A DNA stretch of 64,000 bases, from NCBI GenBank assembly GCA_964017185.1, contig OZ024871.1, positions 4,549,714 through 4,613,713 on the forward strand. Direction: 5' to 3'. The notes beneath the pieces are model-generated. The model ran no database searches. It saw only the letters and a program-made list of their open reading frames with translations, and was not told the origin of the DNA. The position numbers and the translations under genes were made by a program. Origin of the DNA: Rugalucina vietnamica. Its lineage: Eukaryota; Mollusca; Bivalvia; Lucinida; Lucinidae. Shown here in pieces: positions 24,301 to 38,500 of the stretch; within the stretch, counting starts at the first letter, position 1, and every line of letters begins with the position of its first letter.

Positions 24301-27300
24301 CAAATCATAATCAGCTGAATTCAATATTATAGCTATCAACAATTATGCAATACCAAAATGATGCGTGATCATTCTAGATTATTTTACAAACAAACAAAAC
24401 TAGGAAGAGGCTGTTATGATGGTTCTGGGCGACTTTAATCACACACACCCCTATATTCAGACCCTCTCTGATACAAAATGTTTTATTTAAAAACTTTAAG
24501 TAGTTAAGAGAAAATCTATATTAGTAATAAAGTGGCTATGCACCAAGCAAGCAATATGCATAATATTATAAAAATCGGTGCGTGGGCAGAACCCTATGTA
24601 AATTTCATATAGCGTGAGACCCCCCCTTTCAAGCATCTAGCCTTCTTCTGTGATTGCACAGCCCTGTTTTTGTCGGACCTGGTCGGAACCCAAATTGTTG
24701 GTTTGCTCCACACAGGCTCAGATGGTCTTAATCATTTCAATAATGATTGCTATCCTGTATATTATGCAGACATTGGATGTACTGTGTTTTAAGTAGTCAA
24801 TACATGTATACATGATTCTGATCAAATTCTAAACTCGGAAATAACTGAGACCGAAATTTTAAAAGCCACAAATGCGCTTAAGTCAGGAAAATCTCCCGGT
24901 TATGACGAAATATTGAACGAATATATAAAATCCACTAAGCTTACTTTTATGCCTCTGTACATTAAACTTTTTAACATTATTTTCGATACAGGAATTTTGC
25001 CCGACGTCTGGTTAGAAGGAAAAATAAGACCCATATACAAAAATAAAGGTAGTCACTTTGATCCAGAAAATTACCGCCCGATTACGATACTGTCTTGCCT
25101 TGGAAAACTTTTCACCGCTATTCTTAACAATAGGCTCACCAAGTACCTTGAACTCCATGGAACTCTTGACGAGAATCAGGCTGGTTTCCGACAAGGATAT
25201 TCTACCACCGACCATATATTTACTTTGAATTCTCTTTTGGAACTATTTAAATATCATAAGAAAACATTATTTTGCACTTTCATAGATTTTTCAAAAGCAT
25301 TTGATACGGTTTGGCGTACTGGTCTATGGGGGAAACTACTTAGCAACTCAATTAATGGAAAAATGTTACACATAATACATAACATGTACCAAGGTATTAA
25401 GTCCAGCGTTACTGTTAATGGAGAAAATTCCACTTTCTTTGCATGCGATTGTGGCGTACGACAAGGCGAAAACTTATCGCCTATACTTTTTTCATTGTAT
25501 CTCAATGACCTGGAACATTTTCTCTTACATAAAGACCTTAAAGGCATAACTATAGATATCACTAATAATGAAATTATGATATATATGCGCTTATTTACCC
25601 TATTATATGCAGATGATACTGTCTTAATGGCAGACAGTGCTGAAGACATGCAAAACTGTTTAAACGAATTCGCTTCATACTGTAGAAGTTGGAAACTTAA
25701 AATAAATACTGAAAAAACTAAAACTGTAATTTTTGGCGGTAGCAAAAAGTTAAATAAGCGATTTAAATTTAAAATCGACGATATGATAATAGAAGTTGTA
25801 GATCGGTATAAATATTTAGGAGTTATTTTCTCAGAATCGGGTAGTTTTCTTAATGCAAGGAATCATATCGTACAGCAAGCTAAAAAAGCTATGATATTCT
25901 TATACATCAGAATAAAAAATTTAGATTTACCTTTTGATCTACAGCTTAAGCTATTTGACCACACAATTCTACCAATATTAACATATGCGTCAGAGGTATG
26001 GGGTTTTGAAAACCTCGACATGATTGAAAAGGTACATAACGACTTTCTAAGGAAAATTACTCTAGCAAGAAAAAGCACGCCACTATATATGCTATATGGT
26101 GAAACGGGCAGATTCCCTTTGAAAATTATTATCAAGTCACGTATGATCAGCTATTGGAATAGACTAATACATAGCAAGGGTATTAAAATCTCTTTCCTTA
26201 TGTACCAATGTCTTATGAATTCCGAAAATCTCTCGTCAAAGTGGGCTAGTAGTATTAAGAACATCTTGACTGAAATCGGCCGCCCCGATATCTGGTTATT
26301 TCAACAAAATGTACAGTCAAAATCGTTATCATCATTAACAAAGCGAATTCTCGTTGAACAATTTAAACAGGAATGGCGTAGCAACTGCACAAAGTCTGTA
26401 AAAGCCTTCACATATTTCTGTTATAAACATAATTTTGAGATGGAAAAATATTATTTAACCGTGCCTCGTAAAGTATATCTAACTCTTTTCAAACTACGTA
26501 CTTCCAATCATAAATTACCCGTGGAAACTGGACGCTGGACTAGGCCTAAGACAGCAAGACATCAAAGAATATGTCCATTATGTATTTCGCGCGATATAGG
26601 GGATGAATATCATTATATATGCAAATGTCCATACTTTGCTGCAGAGAGAGCAACTTATGTTAAGCCTTATTATATAAAACGCCCAAGTATGTATAAATTC
26701 TGTAATCTTCTAGGAAGCACAAACGAAAACCAGATGAGAAAATTAAGTCAATTTGCACAAATAATATTTCGAAAGTTTGTATAATGTTCTATTTTTCTGA
26801 ATTGGTAGTTATATCGCAGAGCCTTGTTGACCAATGAACTGAGGAGTATTTTATACGCATGTGTTCCTTGCCTGTAACAATGTCCGGTATTTTAGGTTTT
26901 CCCATAAGACACACGAAATGACCAATTAAATATGAAATCAATTGTCATGTGTATTTTTGCAGAATGTTAAAATCGAAGTACACTTCCCTTAGCACACACT
27001 TAAAAACATGAATATTGGTAATAGTTAGGCACTATAAAGCAATGGCCAGTATTAATATTATATATGTGTACACTATACCACAAAAGATGTCCAATGATGT
27101 TGAAATTTCAAAGTAAATTGTTCATTACACTCAAGTGATCATATTTCAATTACTATGCATAAATTTTTGGCAGCCCCGTATTCTGGGGACTATACACTGG
27201 GTCATAGAGTCGGACTGCTAGCTGAAACCTCCTTCCCTTTTCGATTTCGTTGGATAAGGGGTGGCGGTTAGCATCCGGCAGTTTCACGTTTAATACTATA

Positions 27301-27424
27301 TTTTATCTTTGATACTATTTCACTGTGTTAATTATTGTTTTACTGCCTACACATACCTTCAGAATAGAATGTTTTTATATGTTAAAACATCTCATTACAC
27401 CTTTGTATCCTGATATATAATCAT

Positions 27425-27473
<49 letters not shown>

Positions 27474-30400
27474 GATTTATGCAGTATACATAAGTAAAAG
27501 TTGCATCCAGCGGAATTAACTGTTTCCCGACCGATAACGATTTGTGGCGGAAACCTTTAAATGTAAGTCTTTTGATGGCTGGAGGCAACCTGTCTTGTGC
27601 TGATAAATACACTTTGCCACACATAATCTGTCTATATATGCCTGTATATAAATGTTTGTTCTTTTTTGATTAAGCCAATGTACATGTCTGTGTCAGCTTG
27701 AGTTACAGCATACGTAAAAATACCGAGATAAATCAATGAATATTTTTAAATAAAAATATGTTTAAAACGCTAATTGTTCCCTACCTTTAAAGAATCCATG
27801 CACTTGTTTACAAAACACCTGATAAAAATCATGAAATGTAGATTTCACCATGACGATCACACGCTTAGCACATGCAGTTCATGTTTGTTTTGTTCGTTTT
27901 TTTTTTTTTTTTTTTTTTTTAGGATAAAAGTACGGAAGCAAAGAAAAGTTCATGAATTATTTGCCTGCTATGTATTTTATTAGATACTAGATATTGTTAA
28001 AACATTGTTCCACATACTTTGAAAATTGTAGCAATTCACCGTCAATATATATTTTTTGATTCTTGTTTTTTCCAAGCTAAAAGTCTTGTTCAGATATCCA
28101 CTGTATCGGTTACAATGATATATCTATTAATCATCAGTATCCTGTCATATGCTCAGCTAGGACAAAATGTTTGTGTTTTTGTGTGTTATTGTCTGATATC
28201 AATGTTATACATATCCATATCTATTAAGCTCTTTTGAGATTAAAAATTATTTTCCCCTCACCCCACCCCAACAGAATCTGTTTGTACGACGTTTAAGTTG
28301 TTATCTTGTATTTACTTCTGTATGTTGTATTTATGTATCCACCATGTAGAGCTCATGATATAACCTCACATGTCTGTATATGTAGACCTGAGTGAATAAA
28401 GTGTATGTTATGTTATGTTATGTTATGTAATTGTTAATTTACATCATTAGCATTATGTTTATGCTTTCATGGATCTCTTTGCATGAGAGTTTACTACCAC
28501 TTTGCAATCTAACCCTCATGATAATTCATCTTTTGAGCAAGAAAGAAATGGAAAAAAGAAATGGAAAACAACAACAACAACAACAACACCCCCTCCCTGC
28601 CCCCCTCCCCCCCCCAAAAAAAAAACAAACAAAAAACAACAACAAAAAAACAGTTTTACAGCCATAAAATATAACATACATGTAGGCATTTTAACATTGA
28701 ATAAAACTCTTCCCCAGATGTCGGTGGTGTAGTTGCAGCAGAGGGTGCCACCTACACGGCTCCTGCCAAGGTCCCGTACCAGTTCAGTATGACTGGTAGT
28801 GTGAGGGGGTACCATAACGTCCTGTCAGTAACATCACATCAGGACAAGCTACAAGTTGAAAAACAAGGAGACAAAGTAGCAAAGGTAAAACAAACTTAGT
28901 GTCTTTTATTGCTAGTAAAGCTCTCCTCACGTTTTCATATCAGTTCAGTTCTGCATGATGGGTAGTGTCAGGGGGTACCACAATATCCTGTCAGTAACAT
29001 CACAACAGGACAATTACAGGTTGAAAAACAAAGTGGCAAAGTACCAAAGGTAAAACAAACTTGTACATTAGGGTCAGTCAGTGTTAGTAAAGCTATCTTC
29101 ACTGTTTTGTATTCATGAGTTCAGTATGACATGCAGTGTGAGGGGGTTACCTACCACAATCACAATGTACTGTCAGTAACATCACAGCAGGACAAGGCAA
29201 CTTTAGGTGGAAAACTTGCCCATGTAATATATGCTGGTTCACCCTATAACCGTGTTACTAAATGTTTTTGGCACTGCTAAGACACAGAGTTCAATCATAT
29301 GACCATTATAAATGTGTCTTCAAAATCACAAAGACAACATAAGGCATGTAAAGCAATAGAAAAGTAACAGACGTCGGATTGCTGGTGATTTTGTTCAAGC
29401 ATAGTATGTCTCATCCATTTTGTTTTAAAGAAATGAAAACCTAACGTTAACCGGTGTTTTTATATATGCATAGGTAATTTTCTTATCGATGCATATTTTG
29501 TATAAATAAAAACCATAAAAGGAAAAGAAAAGATAGCCAGCAATTATGAGAATGGTGAATGTTCCCTCTCTTATCAATAAAATGGAGTTCTGCATCAAAG
29601 TAAGTGGTATGCTGCATTTTCCCGCATTTTTCTGTCTTCACCAGAAGAAAGATGGGGTATAGGAGAGTACGGGTCAGCCACACGCTACTCTTTTTTCTCC
29701 TGAAGCTATAATAAAATCCGAAAATACTCACTTTTCGTCTTTGGTTTTATTAAACACATTCATGACCCTCTCTGTATTCGCTTTCATTATTTTATTTTGA
29801 ATAAAGTTCCTATACAATTTATCTTTTTCTCGTATTTAAGAAATAGATCAGCTCTAGCAGTGAATTGTTGAGTAATAATTCACTGTTTGGAGGTCAGTTG
29901 TAAAGAAGATCAAATCACGAGCGCGTAGCGCGAGTGATTTATCTTCTTACAACTGACCGACAAACAGTGAATTATTACTCAACAATTCACGCACTTGAGC
30001 TGATCTATTTCGATTCTAACACACAATAAACGGAATAAATGTTGCTGAAACCGTCGATATCGTTCAGCTTTCCGCCACTGCATTGCAGATATCCCGCCAA
30101 ATATTTGACTGTAATGCTGGTATTTACACACACTTATTACATTTGTTGTGCGCTAAAACGACGTTACACCGTCTAACGCTGCTTTGTGGGATAGCTGACG
30201 TCACAAATACCGCAAAGTAACGTCACGCTTATTCGCCCAGTGAAATTGTTGCATAATATAACACGTTTTTTACCATTGGCTATATAGGCGAGGTGTGTTA
30301 GAATTGAAAATTATGATGATAATAATGTAGTAAGTGTTATTGATTAATAAATGCACACAAATCAATTGGCGAGCAAAACGAATATAAATTGATTAAATGC

Positions 30401-32478
30401 AAACATCCGAAAAATCTATTTTTCAAATTGAAATATACTGTGTTTGTTATCATTCTTACAAAGGCAATGCAATGATAGAATGGGGTTTCTAACAGTGCCA
30501 AAACCCTGAAAATGCACAAATTTCGATAGAACACGCGATTGTGAGAAGACTTCACGACGAAGATGTTAATCAATAGTATTTTGACAAGCAACAATGCACC
30601 ATATCTGTTGCCTGAAAAAATTACAACCGTGAACAGAGAGACGTGTAAAATATAGCCCATTTACGTTTTACACCAGTTAACGGTATATCACGGTTAACGG
30701 GTGAATCACCATACAGAGATTTTTTTCAGAAGAAATAATAGAAAATTTTGCTGAAAAAAATTTAATTTTTTAAATATTTTTGCTCAAAACATACATTGTG
30801 GGTACACCGCCTCAGGGATAGAACCGCCTCGCTGCGGTTCTAATGAGTATCCACAATGTATGTTTTGGATCAAAAATAAGAAAATTAGGTATACACCTGC
30901 AAACCCCAGTTTTTCTATATAAAAGAGGGGTTTAAGGGGGTATTCATTGCATGAACATGTTATTGTGATGTAAGGTGGAAAAACAAGAGGACAAGGTGGC
31001 AAAGGGAAACAGCAGCTTTAAACATTAGGATGGATACATGTATTTAAAAAATACTTCTGGAGGCATCGTATTGTGTCCTTGAGCTAGATGCATCAAATCC
31101 CAAGAATATTGGTTAATACCTAGAAAGCAGTGATTTGGTCTCGACATGACTGAAAAGTTGTTGACTGGGATGTTAAACCTCATTAAAACAAACAAATAAT
31201 ATTTTAATAGCTTGATTAGGTTGTTTTAAGATAAAGGCACATCACTACTGAGAACTGTTGCCAACAGGCTGATCTGCAGCATCATTTTCACATAAGCAAA
31301 CACGGCCTGGCTCATGCCATTCTTTCTTTGTTCACTGCCATTTGGCTTCATGGGCATCATAGGCAGGCATCATGGGCAGGCATCATAGGCAGGCATTCAC
31401 AGTAGATTACAGAAAAAAATCATAATCATACATGGCTGTTTCCTGATTGCAGATATCTCTTGCTGAGGATTTCAAGTTTGACCATGATCTGTCATTCCTA
31501 GTGGAATATGAGAATTGTTACACACCACAGGTTCTACTAGAGATGGGAAACTCCACTGCAGGTAATAATACTGAGGCATAGGGAGCCAGGGAATAACCTA
31601 CAGGGCGAATAGGGAGAAAAAGTCCCCATAAATGAACAAACTTCTCCCTATTTCAAGCTGACGGAGCAGTGAAAATATATAGATTATGTAGGAAAACCTG
31701 AAATTTGGGTCCAAACTTCTCTCAAATTTTCTTTGTGAGAGAAGAACATTACGAAAACTTGCCCATGGAATACACAGAGAATTTTTGAAAAATTGAAAAT
31801 TGAAAATTTCATCGGTAAAAAATGGTTAATTTCAATATGTTTGCTCAAAACATTGATTGTGGATACACGTTAGAACAGCCGCGGTTCTAACGAGTACCCA
31901 CAGTCTATGTTTTGGAAGAAAAATAGGTATGCCACTGCAAACCCCAGTTTTGCTATATAAAAGGAGGGTTTAAGGGGGTATGCATTTCACGGATATGTTT
32001 TCCTGATGACTTCTCCCTAAAATTCTTGGCTATGTTGAACCCTGGAGCAGTCTTTCTGAACCCTACAACTTGCAAGATTGACATCTTAGGAAGTAGAGTG
32101 TACCCCGAGAGCAAAGGTGTTGATCAGCATCTTCCATAATGGGCATATGTAGAAATAGATATTGTTATTGCAGCTCATATAAGATAATAACAAATGAGCC
32201 GCCTCGTGGGAAAACCAACAATGTGGTTTCCGACCAGGTCCGACACAAACCGACCGGTACAAGCACAGAAAAGAGCTAGAAGCTTGAAATTTCGGATTTA
32301 AGAAGGAGAGAGATTGTACTATCTGTGTAGCGAAAACAAAGGCGCTGATCAGCTTCGCATATGCAGATTGTTGGTTTTCCTACGCGGCGGCTCAAATAAA
32401 GGGGGATAAATGTTGACATAAGGAAAGAAGAGAAAGTAAAAGAGAGTAAAAGAAAGAAAGAAAGAAATAAAGAAAGAG

Positions 32479-32509
<31 letters not shown>

Positions 32510-35500
32510 AAAAGAAAGAAAGAAGAAAGAAAGAAAAAGAAAGAAAGAAAAAGAAAGAATGACAAAAAGTACAATACATGTCCATCAAAACCATTAATAA
32601 TCTGTCCAATGCACACCTGCCTATCTATTTGATTTCAGACAACCTGATGAAAGAGGACATGTTGATGGTGAACTTCTTCCCTAAACTAGAAGATTCCCCG
32701 ACTTCTACAGCCAAAGGGGAATATATATTTGTTATAGACAGATCTGGTATGTCATAGACTATTTTACTGTCAGATACAGAACTAAATATACTAAATATAT
32801 ACTGCTTAAGACCCCAGATTAAATATAGAGAGATGACAGAAGAACAAGTTATTAGTTTTGCCTGAAACCAGAAATAATAATGAAAAATAATCACAAAAGT
32901 TTAAAAATTTAATCATTTTAAAAGTAAACTCGGTGTTCACATTAATTTACAATTTATTGATAAAGCTAGTATCTCACTGGCATGCGAATTTCTCGCGACT
33001 GTTTTGCGAATTTTGTCGTGGACTTTCGCACGACATTTGGTGCGAGTGTCGCACGAGTGTTGTGAGAATTTTCATATGTCACGTACTAGTCGTGAACTGG
33101 TCGCGAAGGTTTTCGCAAGACTGTCGTGCGACGGTTGTGTGACGTTTGTGCGAGTGTCGCGAACCTGTCGCCGCAAAATTTTGGCAAATTTACGATGCGA
33201 AGTTTTCACGACACTCGTACGAATGTTGGGTGAGTGTCGTTCGAAGGTCGCGAGACAGTCTTGAGAAAACATGCAAACACCTCGCGACTATCTGGCGAGA
33301 AAATAAAACTAAACCACATTCGTACGAATGTCATGAGACACCCTCAAGAATGTGGTGCAACTGTCATACGAATGAATATGAAAATAAGCTACATTGGCAG
33401 GAAAGTCGTGAGACACTCTTACGAATGTTGCACGACTGTCATGTGACAGTCGCAAGATATATTTTCAAAAATAGACCAAAATTCATGATGTTGCATGAAT
33501 GCCCATTCAATGAGACTGCAACATGAAAGTCGTGATTATATCGTTAATTTTTGTCGCAAAACAGTCTTGAACCATTTGCGAACTAGTCTCCAGTTGTCGC
33601 AATCCAGTGAGATATGGGCTTAAATCTATTGCTTTTTGTGGCTCTTTTTGTTCGTTTGATCACCCATTTTTAGTATGGAGTTTTTAAATTTGTCTAAAAT
33701 TTTGAAATCTAAATCGGTTAATAAATGAAACAACACCAACATGCATTTAAGTTCTGTTTTAATTACATTTATCACTACGTCCTATGTCTCACTATCTTGG
33801 CTTCTATAGGAATAAAACAAGTATATGACATCGCGCACTGTAAAATGCAATGTGACAGTGCGCCATGTCAGATATATTATGAGAAACTAGTGGAAAAAAT
33901 ATACAAAGTGACAGGGGCACATTTTTTATGAAATCTAAATCATTAACTTCTATTTCATGAATTTTTTTCCAGGTAGTATGCGTGGAGGTAGGATCAACAA
34001 TGCTAAAGAAGCTTTGTTTCTCTTCCTGAAGAGTTTACCATCTGGTTGCTACTTCAATGTCATCAGCTTTGGCAGTGATTACAGCTCTCTGTTCAAATTG
34101 TAAGTAAACTGTAGTAGAAACAGTGATGAAAAAAGTGATCACTTGTAACCAGACTCGGGAAATAGCGGGGATTTAGACTTTTGTCCTGCTGTAATGTTAG
34201 CTGACCCAAGCAAAAATAATACCCGTTAGTGGGAAATCATGCTCACCCACAAAGGGTGGTTTATTGCGTTGTATATGCATCCTTGATGGATTTCATAAAC
34301 TAACAAGTTTGAACTTTGCATATCTATTTATAGTGCTCTGCCACATTACTTCCCCCTCCAAAAAGACACTTATGAGTAAGCCTGGGTAAAGCAACTCCGT
34401 TTTGGCAGATGTCAAAATCCCACTTCTTACACCAATTGTAAGCTATGACTGCTTACTTCAAGCAAACATGATACCAGGATTTACTGGTTTGTACTAGTTC
34501 TCCGGTCTTGTAGGTCTACCGGCTTAATCTGAGGTTAAACCACTAGGACCAGGCCATCTCGTGATAAGACTCCCTTATAGACATTTTTCACTTTTGAACG
34601 TAAATGCTGCTGGCGCTTGCGGTTACGACTTTGTGTGTGATGGGCGACGACTCGTGAGGGCATATTTGAGGCGAAGGCGAGGGGCGATATGAAGAATTAC
34701 TTAGTCAAAACTACCAACAACCCACCGGAGGTGTATTAAATGAGACACGCAAAAAACGAAATTGTCCAAGACGCCTAGCTGAATAGTTCAGTAGGTAGAG
34801 AGTAAGACATAGAATCGAAAGGTCCTGGGTTCGAGTCCGGGTAGGACAAAAATTATTTTTCCTTTTCTTTGTTTCTTCCTTTTTTCGCACCTGTGACCTT
34901 AAAGCTTAAAAAATTAAAAAGAAATAAAAAAAGGAAAAAAGAAAATAAAATTTTATCTATTGGCAAATGCAAGAATCACAAAATGCAATGCTGCATTTAA
35001 TACTAAAATCGTAAGTTTCTGGATTAAACTGTCTAGTGAGAAGGCAGACCGCATGTATAGGTTTTTATAGGTCTATAGGTCTTGTTGGAAGCCGAGATAT
35101 TGATCGTCATTAGAAGAACGGATCAGCGACCGATCCTAACGTCAACATTTATTTCCTGACTGGCTGGTACAGATAATGTGGATAGGATAAGCTGACCGCC
35201 TCTAATGACTAAAAAAATACGCAAGCGTCCCCCGTGGCCGAGCAGTTCAGAGCGCTGTTTCATAATCACTTAATCATCTCACCGTTGTGTCTGGTGTGAG
35301 TTCGAGACCCACAATGGCCACATGTGAGACAGGCCAAGTTCTGTTTGCGGGTGTGTCAGGCGGTTTTTCTCGGGGTACTCCCGTTTTCGCCCCACCTACT
35401 GTTTGGCGCTTTTCATATAAGCTGAAATAATCTTGAAAGGGACGTAAAACTGAATTTTAACAAATACACAAGACACCAAATCAAAAAGTATAGTCACGGT

Positions 35501-38500
35501 ACATGTTCAGATATATGTGTATTACGTATTAGATGTAAAACTACAGTTTCACGTGCTATCTCGTGAGCGAACGATGTTTATTTTGTCGATGTCTCGTTTT
35601 GAGTCCATTCGACAGTAGGAAGAGCGACAGTAGGAAGAGCTACATGTAGCTACAATATGCCTAGCCACACAACTGTTTTTGTTAATTGTAGACTTTCAAC
35701 AGTATTTCTGGCATATCGAGTGCGATGGTTACGATATAGAAAATTAATTTGGCAAGACATAAGCTTTCGTTCTGATCCTCATTTATTCTGTGTGATAGTA
35801 TGCGTGTTGTTTCACCTGGTTGAATTCAAATAAATAAATTAAAATCAAACTAACACAATTATATTATTTTCATGAGTTTCTAAAGTGTTTCCGTAGAGGA
35901 CGCATAGTGTTTCAGTCGCCCCATAGTTTACTTTTGATGTTCGCCATTTTCACATACACGTAGAAGCAATTTTGGACACTACACATTCTGTCAAAGTGCA
36001 CAAATTATTCATTTGTTTCACAAATAATGGTGTATACAGTCTTCACATTGACACGTGTTTTCTTAAGATTATTGCCTCGTGTATTGTTCCTTTTAACAGA
36101 ATGGACGCTGGTCTTGTTTGGAAAGAGCTAGTAATTTTGTTTTTTATGCCTGTTGTTAAATTGCTTGTGATGTGTTGCACCGCCATGTCTCTCCCGCCTG
36201 GTGTCTATGTTAGGATGGGAAATTTAATTGTATAGATTCTTGGTCATTCTATTGTTACTTGATTACAGATAAGGGTCTCATTGTGCTCATTTCTGATCAT
36301 AATGATGCGTTTTTATACAATTTTCGGCCCGTTCAAGATTATTTTAGTTCATATGAGACGGGTAAATCAGTAACAGGAGGAAAAGAGGAGAACCCTGAGA
36401 AAACGAACTTGCACACCCACAAGCAGAACTTGGTTTTGTGTCACCCTTGATTGTAAGACTGATCAATTGGGCAGCAACCTAAGGCGAAGAGTTCATTGTC
36501 TTGGTGTTGGTAGTTGCCAAAGCGATATTGCTGCGCTGAAGGTTGCTTTAATCCATTTTATCACATGTTGTGTGATGTTGCATCAATCTTTGTTGTAAGG
36601 ACTTTGATTGTATCGCAAGCATATACGATGGTGCTGACACTGATAGACAATACCCGAATACACATATTCATGTACAGTATACCACGCAGACATTTCACGT
36701 GTCCATTTACCGACCTTTTATACAAACGTACCGCCATTCATGATTCTAATATATATACATGTAACAGGGGAAATTTAATTGTGTTGTGTTTGGCTATTGA
36801 AATTTTGTCCTAGGGCCCATCGACAAAACAAAGATCATATCAAGCCGGATCAGTTATCAAACCACATTGCAGCTTGGAAAGCCGAACGCAGTTGGTGTTA
36901 AGGGCATGCGTTCTTTTGTCCTTTTTTAACATTTTAAAGTACGATTTCTATTATGATAAAGTTTATACTGAACCTATTAAGCAAGCCTCTATGGTGCAGT
37001 GGTTATTTCACGTGCCTTATAAACACGGCTAACAAACCTTTAGATGCGTAACCGCGGTTAAGAAAAGAAATCCGATTCATGTCCTTCCGGTTTCGCATCA
37101 GATGACCAACAAAAGGTAAACAAACTTTTGCAGCTCGTGTTTCCGAGTAAAATATTTCGATTCGAAGACAAATATTATAATTCTCTCAATGCTATTTTAT
37201 TAGTTAGACATTGCTATATTTGGACCCCAAAGGATTTCCAGAAATTTTTCTTTATAATCATGATTTTTATTCCCTACCCCAAAACACATGTTGGGATTGC
37301 ATTGTACACGACGAAAATGTGGGTCAGTCGCAGGGATATTTTTAGATTTCCGCTCATTACGTCCATATTAACGGAAAGCAATACAGTGCGCAGATGATTT
37401 TAACATTGTGTGAGGTCTGGTGACAGTTTCGTTGCCTCTGGCCAATGCATTCTATGCATGTGTGGTTAAAAGCTGTGTCAACATTTCGGTTACGAATTTA
37501 ATCATTAGAATGATAGCAATATAGTCATTATAGAACACATGTATTAAAGTTTTTGTTTTTGTTAATTGTTTTACGCTGAAGATTATTGTCACATTCTCTC
37601 GTCCTTTCTTAACAGTTGCTTACTCAAATTTGGTGTGTTTGTGATATTTGCAGTGAAAATGTTTGATATAAAATAATACAAACTGTCTATGAAATACACG
37701 TAATACAATAGTTCACATGCATGATATTTCTGTTCATGAAGACGATTTTACAGCATTCTGTATACTTTAATTTGTTTTTTCTTGGTTTTATGTCTTTCAA
37801 AACGCTTTACAGGGAAATAAATACCATAACTTGAACAGGATGAGGTTTTCAAACGTATCTTGAAATATATCCTTCATATTTTAATGATTAAATGCGTACC
37901 CATCTTTTCCTTCCCTTCAAATCGATAATGACGGGCACTAACACAACGAAACACTGGCACAGACATCAGATGCAATTTAGTTAATACATATCTGTAAATT
38001 TGTCGTGGAACAATCACTAAAATTTAATATTTACCAGCAAATTGTCCAATTTTTAGTTGTATTTCGCCGACTTTGGCCTTGTTGGAACACCAGGTTCGAA
38101 GAAGGGAATAAATAATTCAAAGACCATCAAATTATTTTGCGAGCTACTTTGATGCTGAGATACAATAGTAAATAAGTGACAAAATAGCATTCATAGATAA
38201 TCGATATATTTCTGTACTAAAATATAATCATCAATCGATCCTAGTAGTGTATGTTTTGTTTACCTTTTCTTGGTCTTCATATGCGGAACCGGAAAGGCGT
38301 GAATCGGATTTTCTTTCTTAACCGGCGGTTACGAATTTAAAGGTTTGTTAGCCGTGATAAACCAGAGATGGCAGGTTTGATCCGGGTCTTCTTGAGTCTG
38401 TCGGATGAGACTATAAACTGAGTTCTCGTTTCCATATGACCTTTGCTGTTGGATTAACGCTCAAATCAACAAACCGATTCAATTTATTATTTATTTAAAT

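Noticed and set aside
27180-27290. Possible structured RNA (CTGCTAGCTGAAACC / GGTTAGCATCCGGCAG)
   Set aside because: Pairing is weak and discontinuous, and no second copy was seen to support it.
27774-28237. Short hydrophobic frames after the LINE
   Set aside because: They overlap poly-T or AT-rich sequence and show no conserved features.
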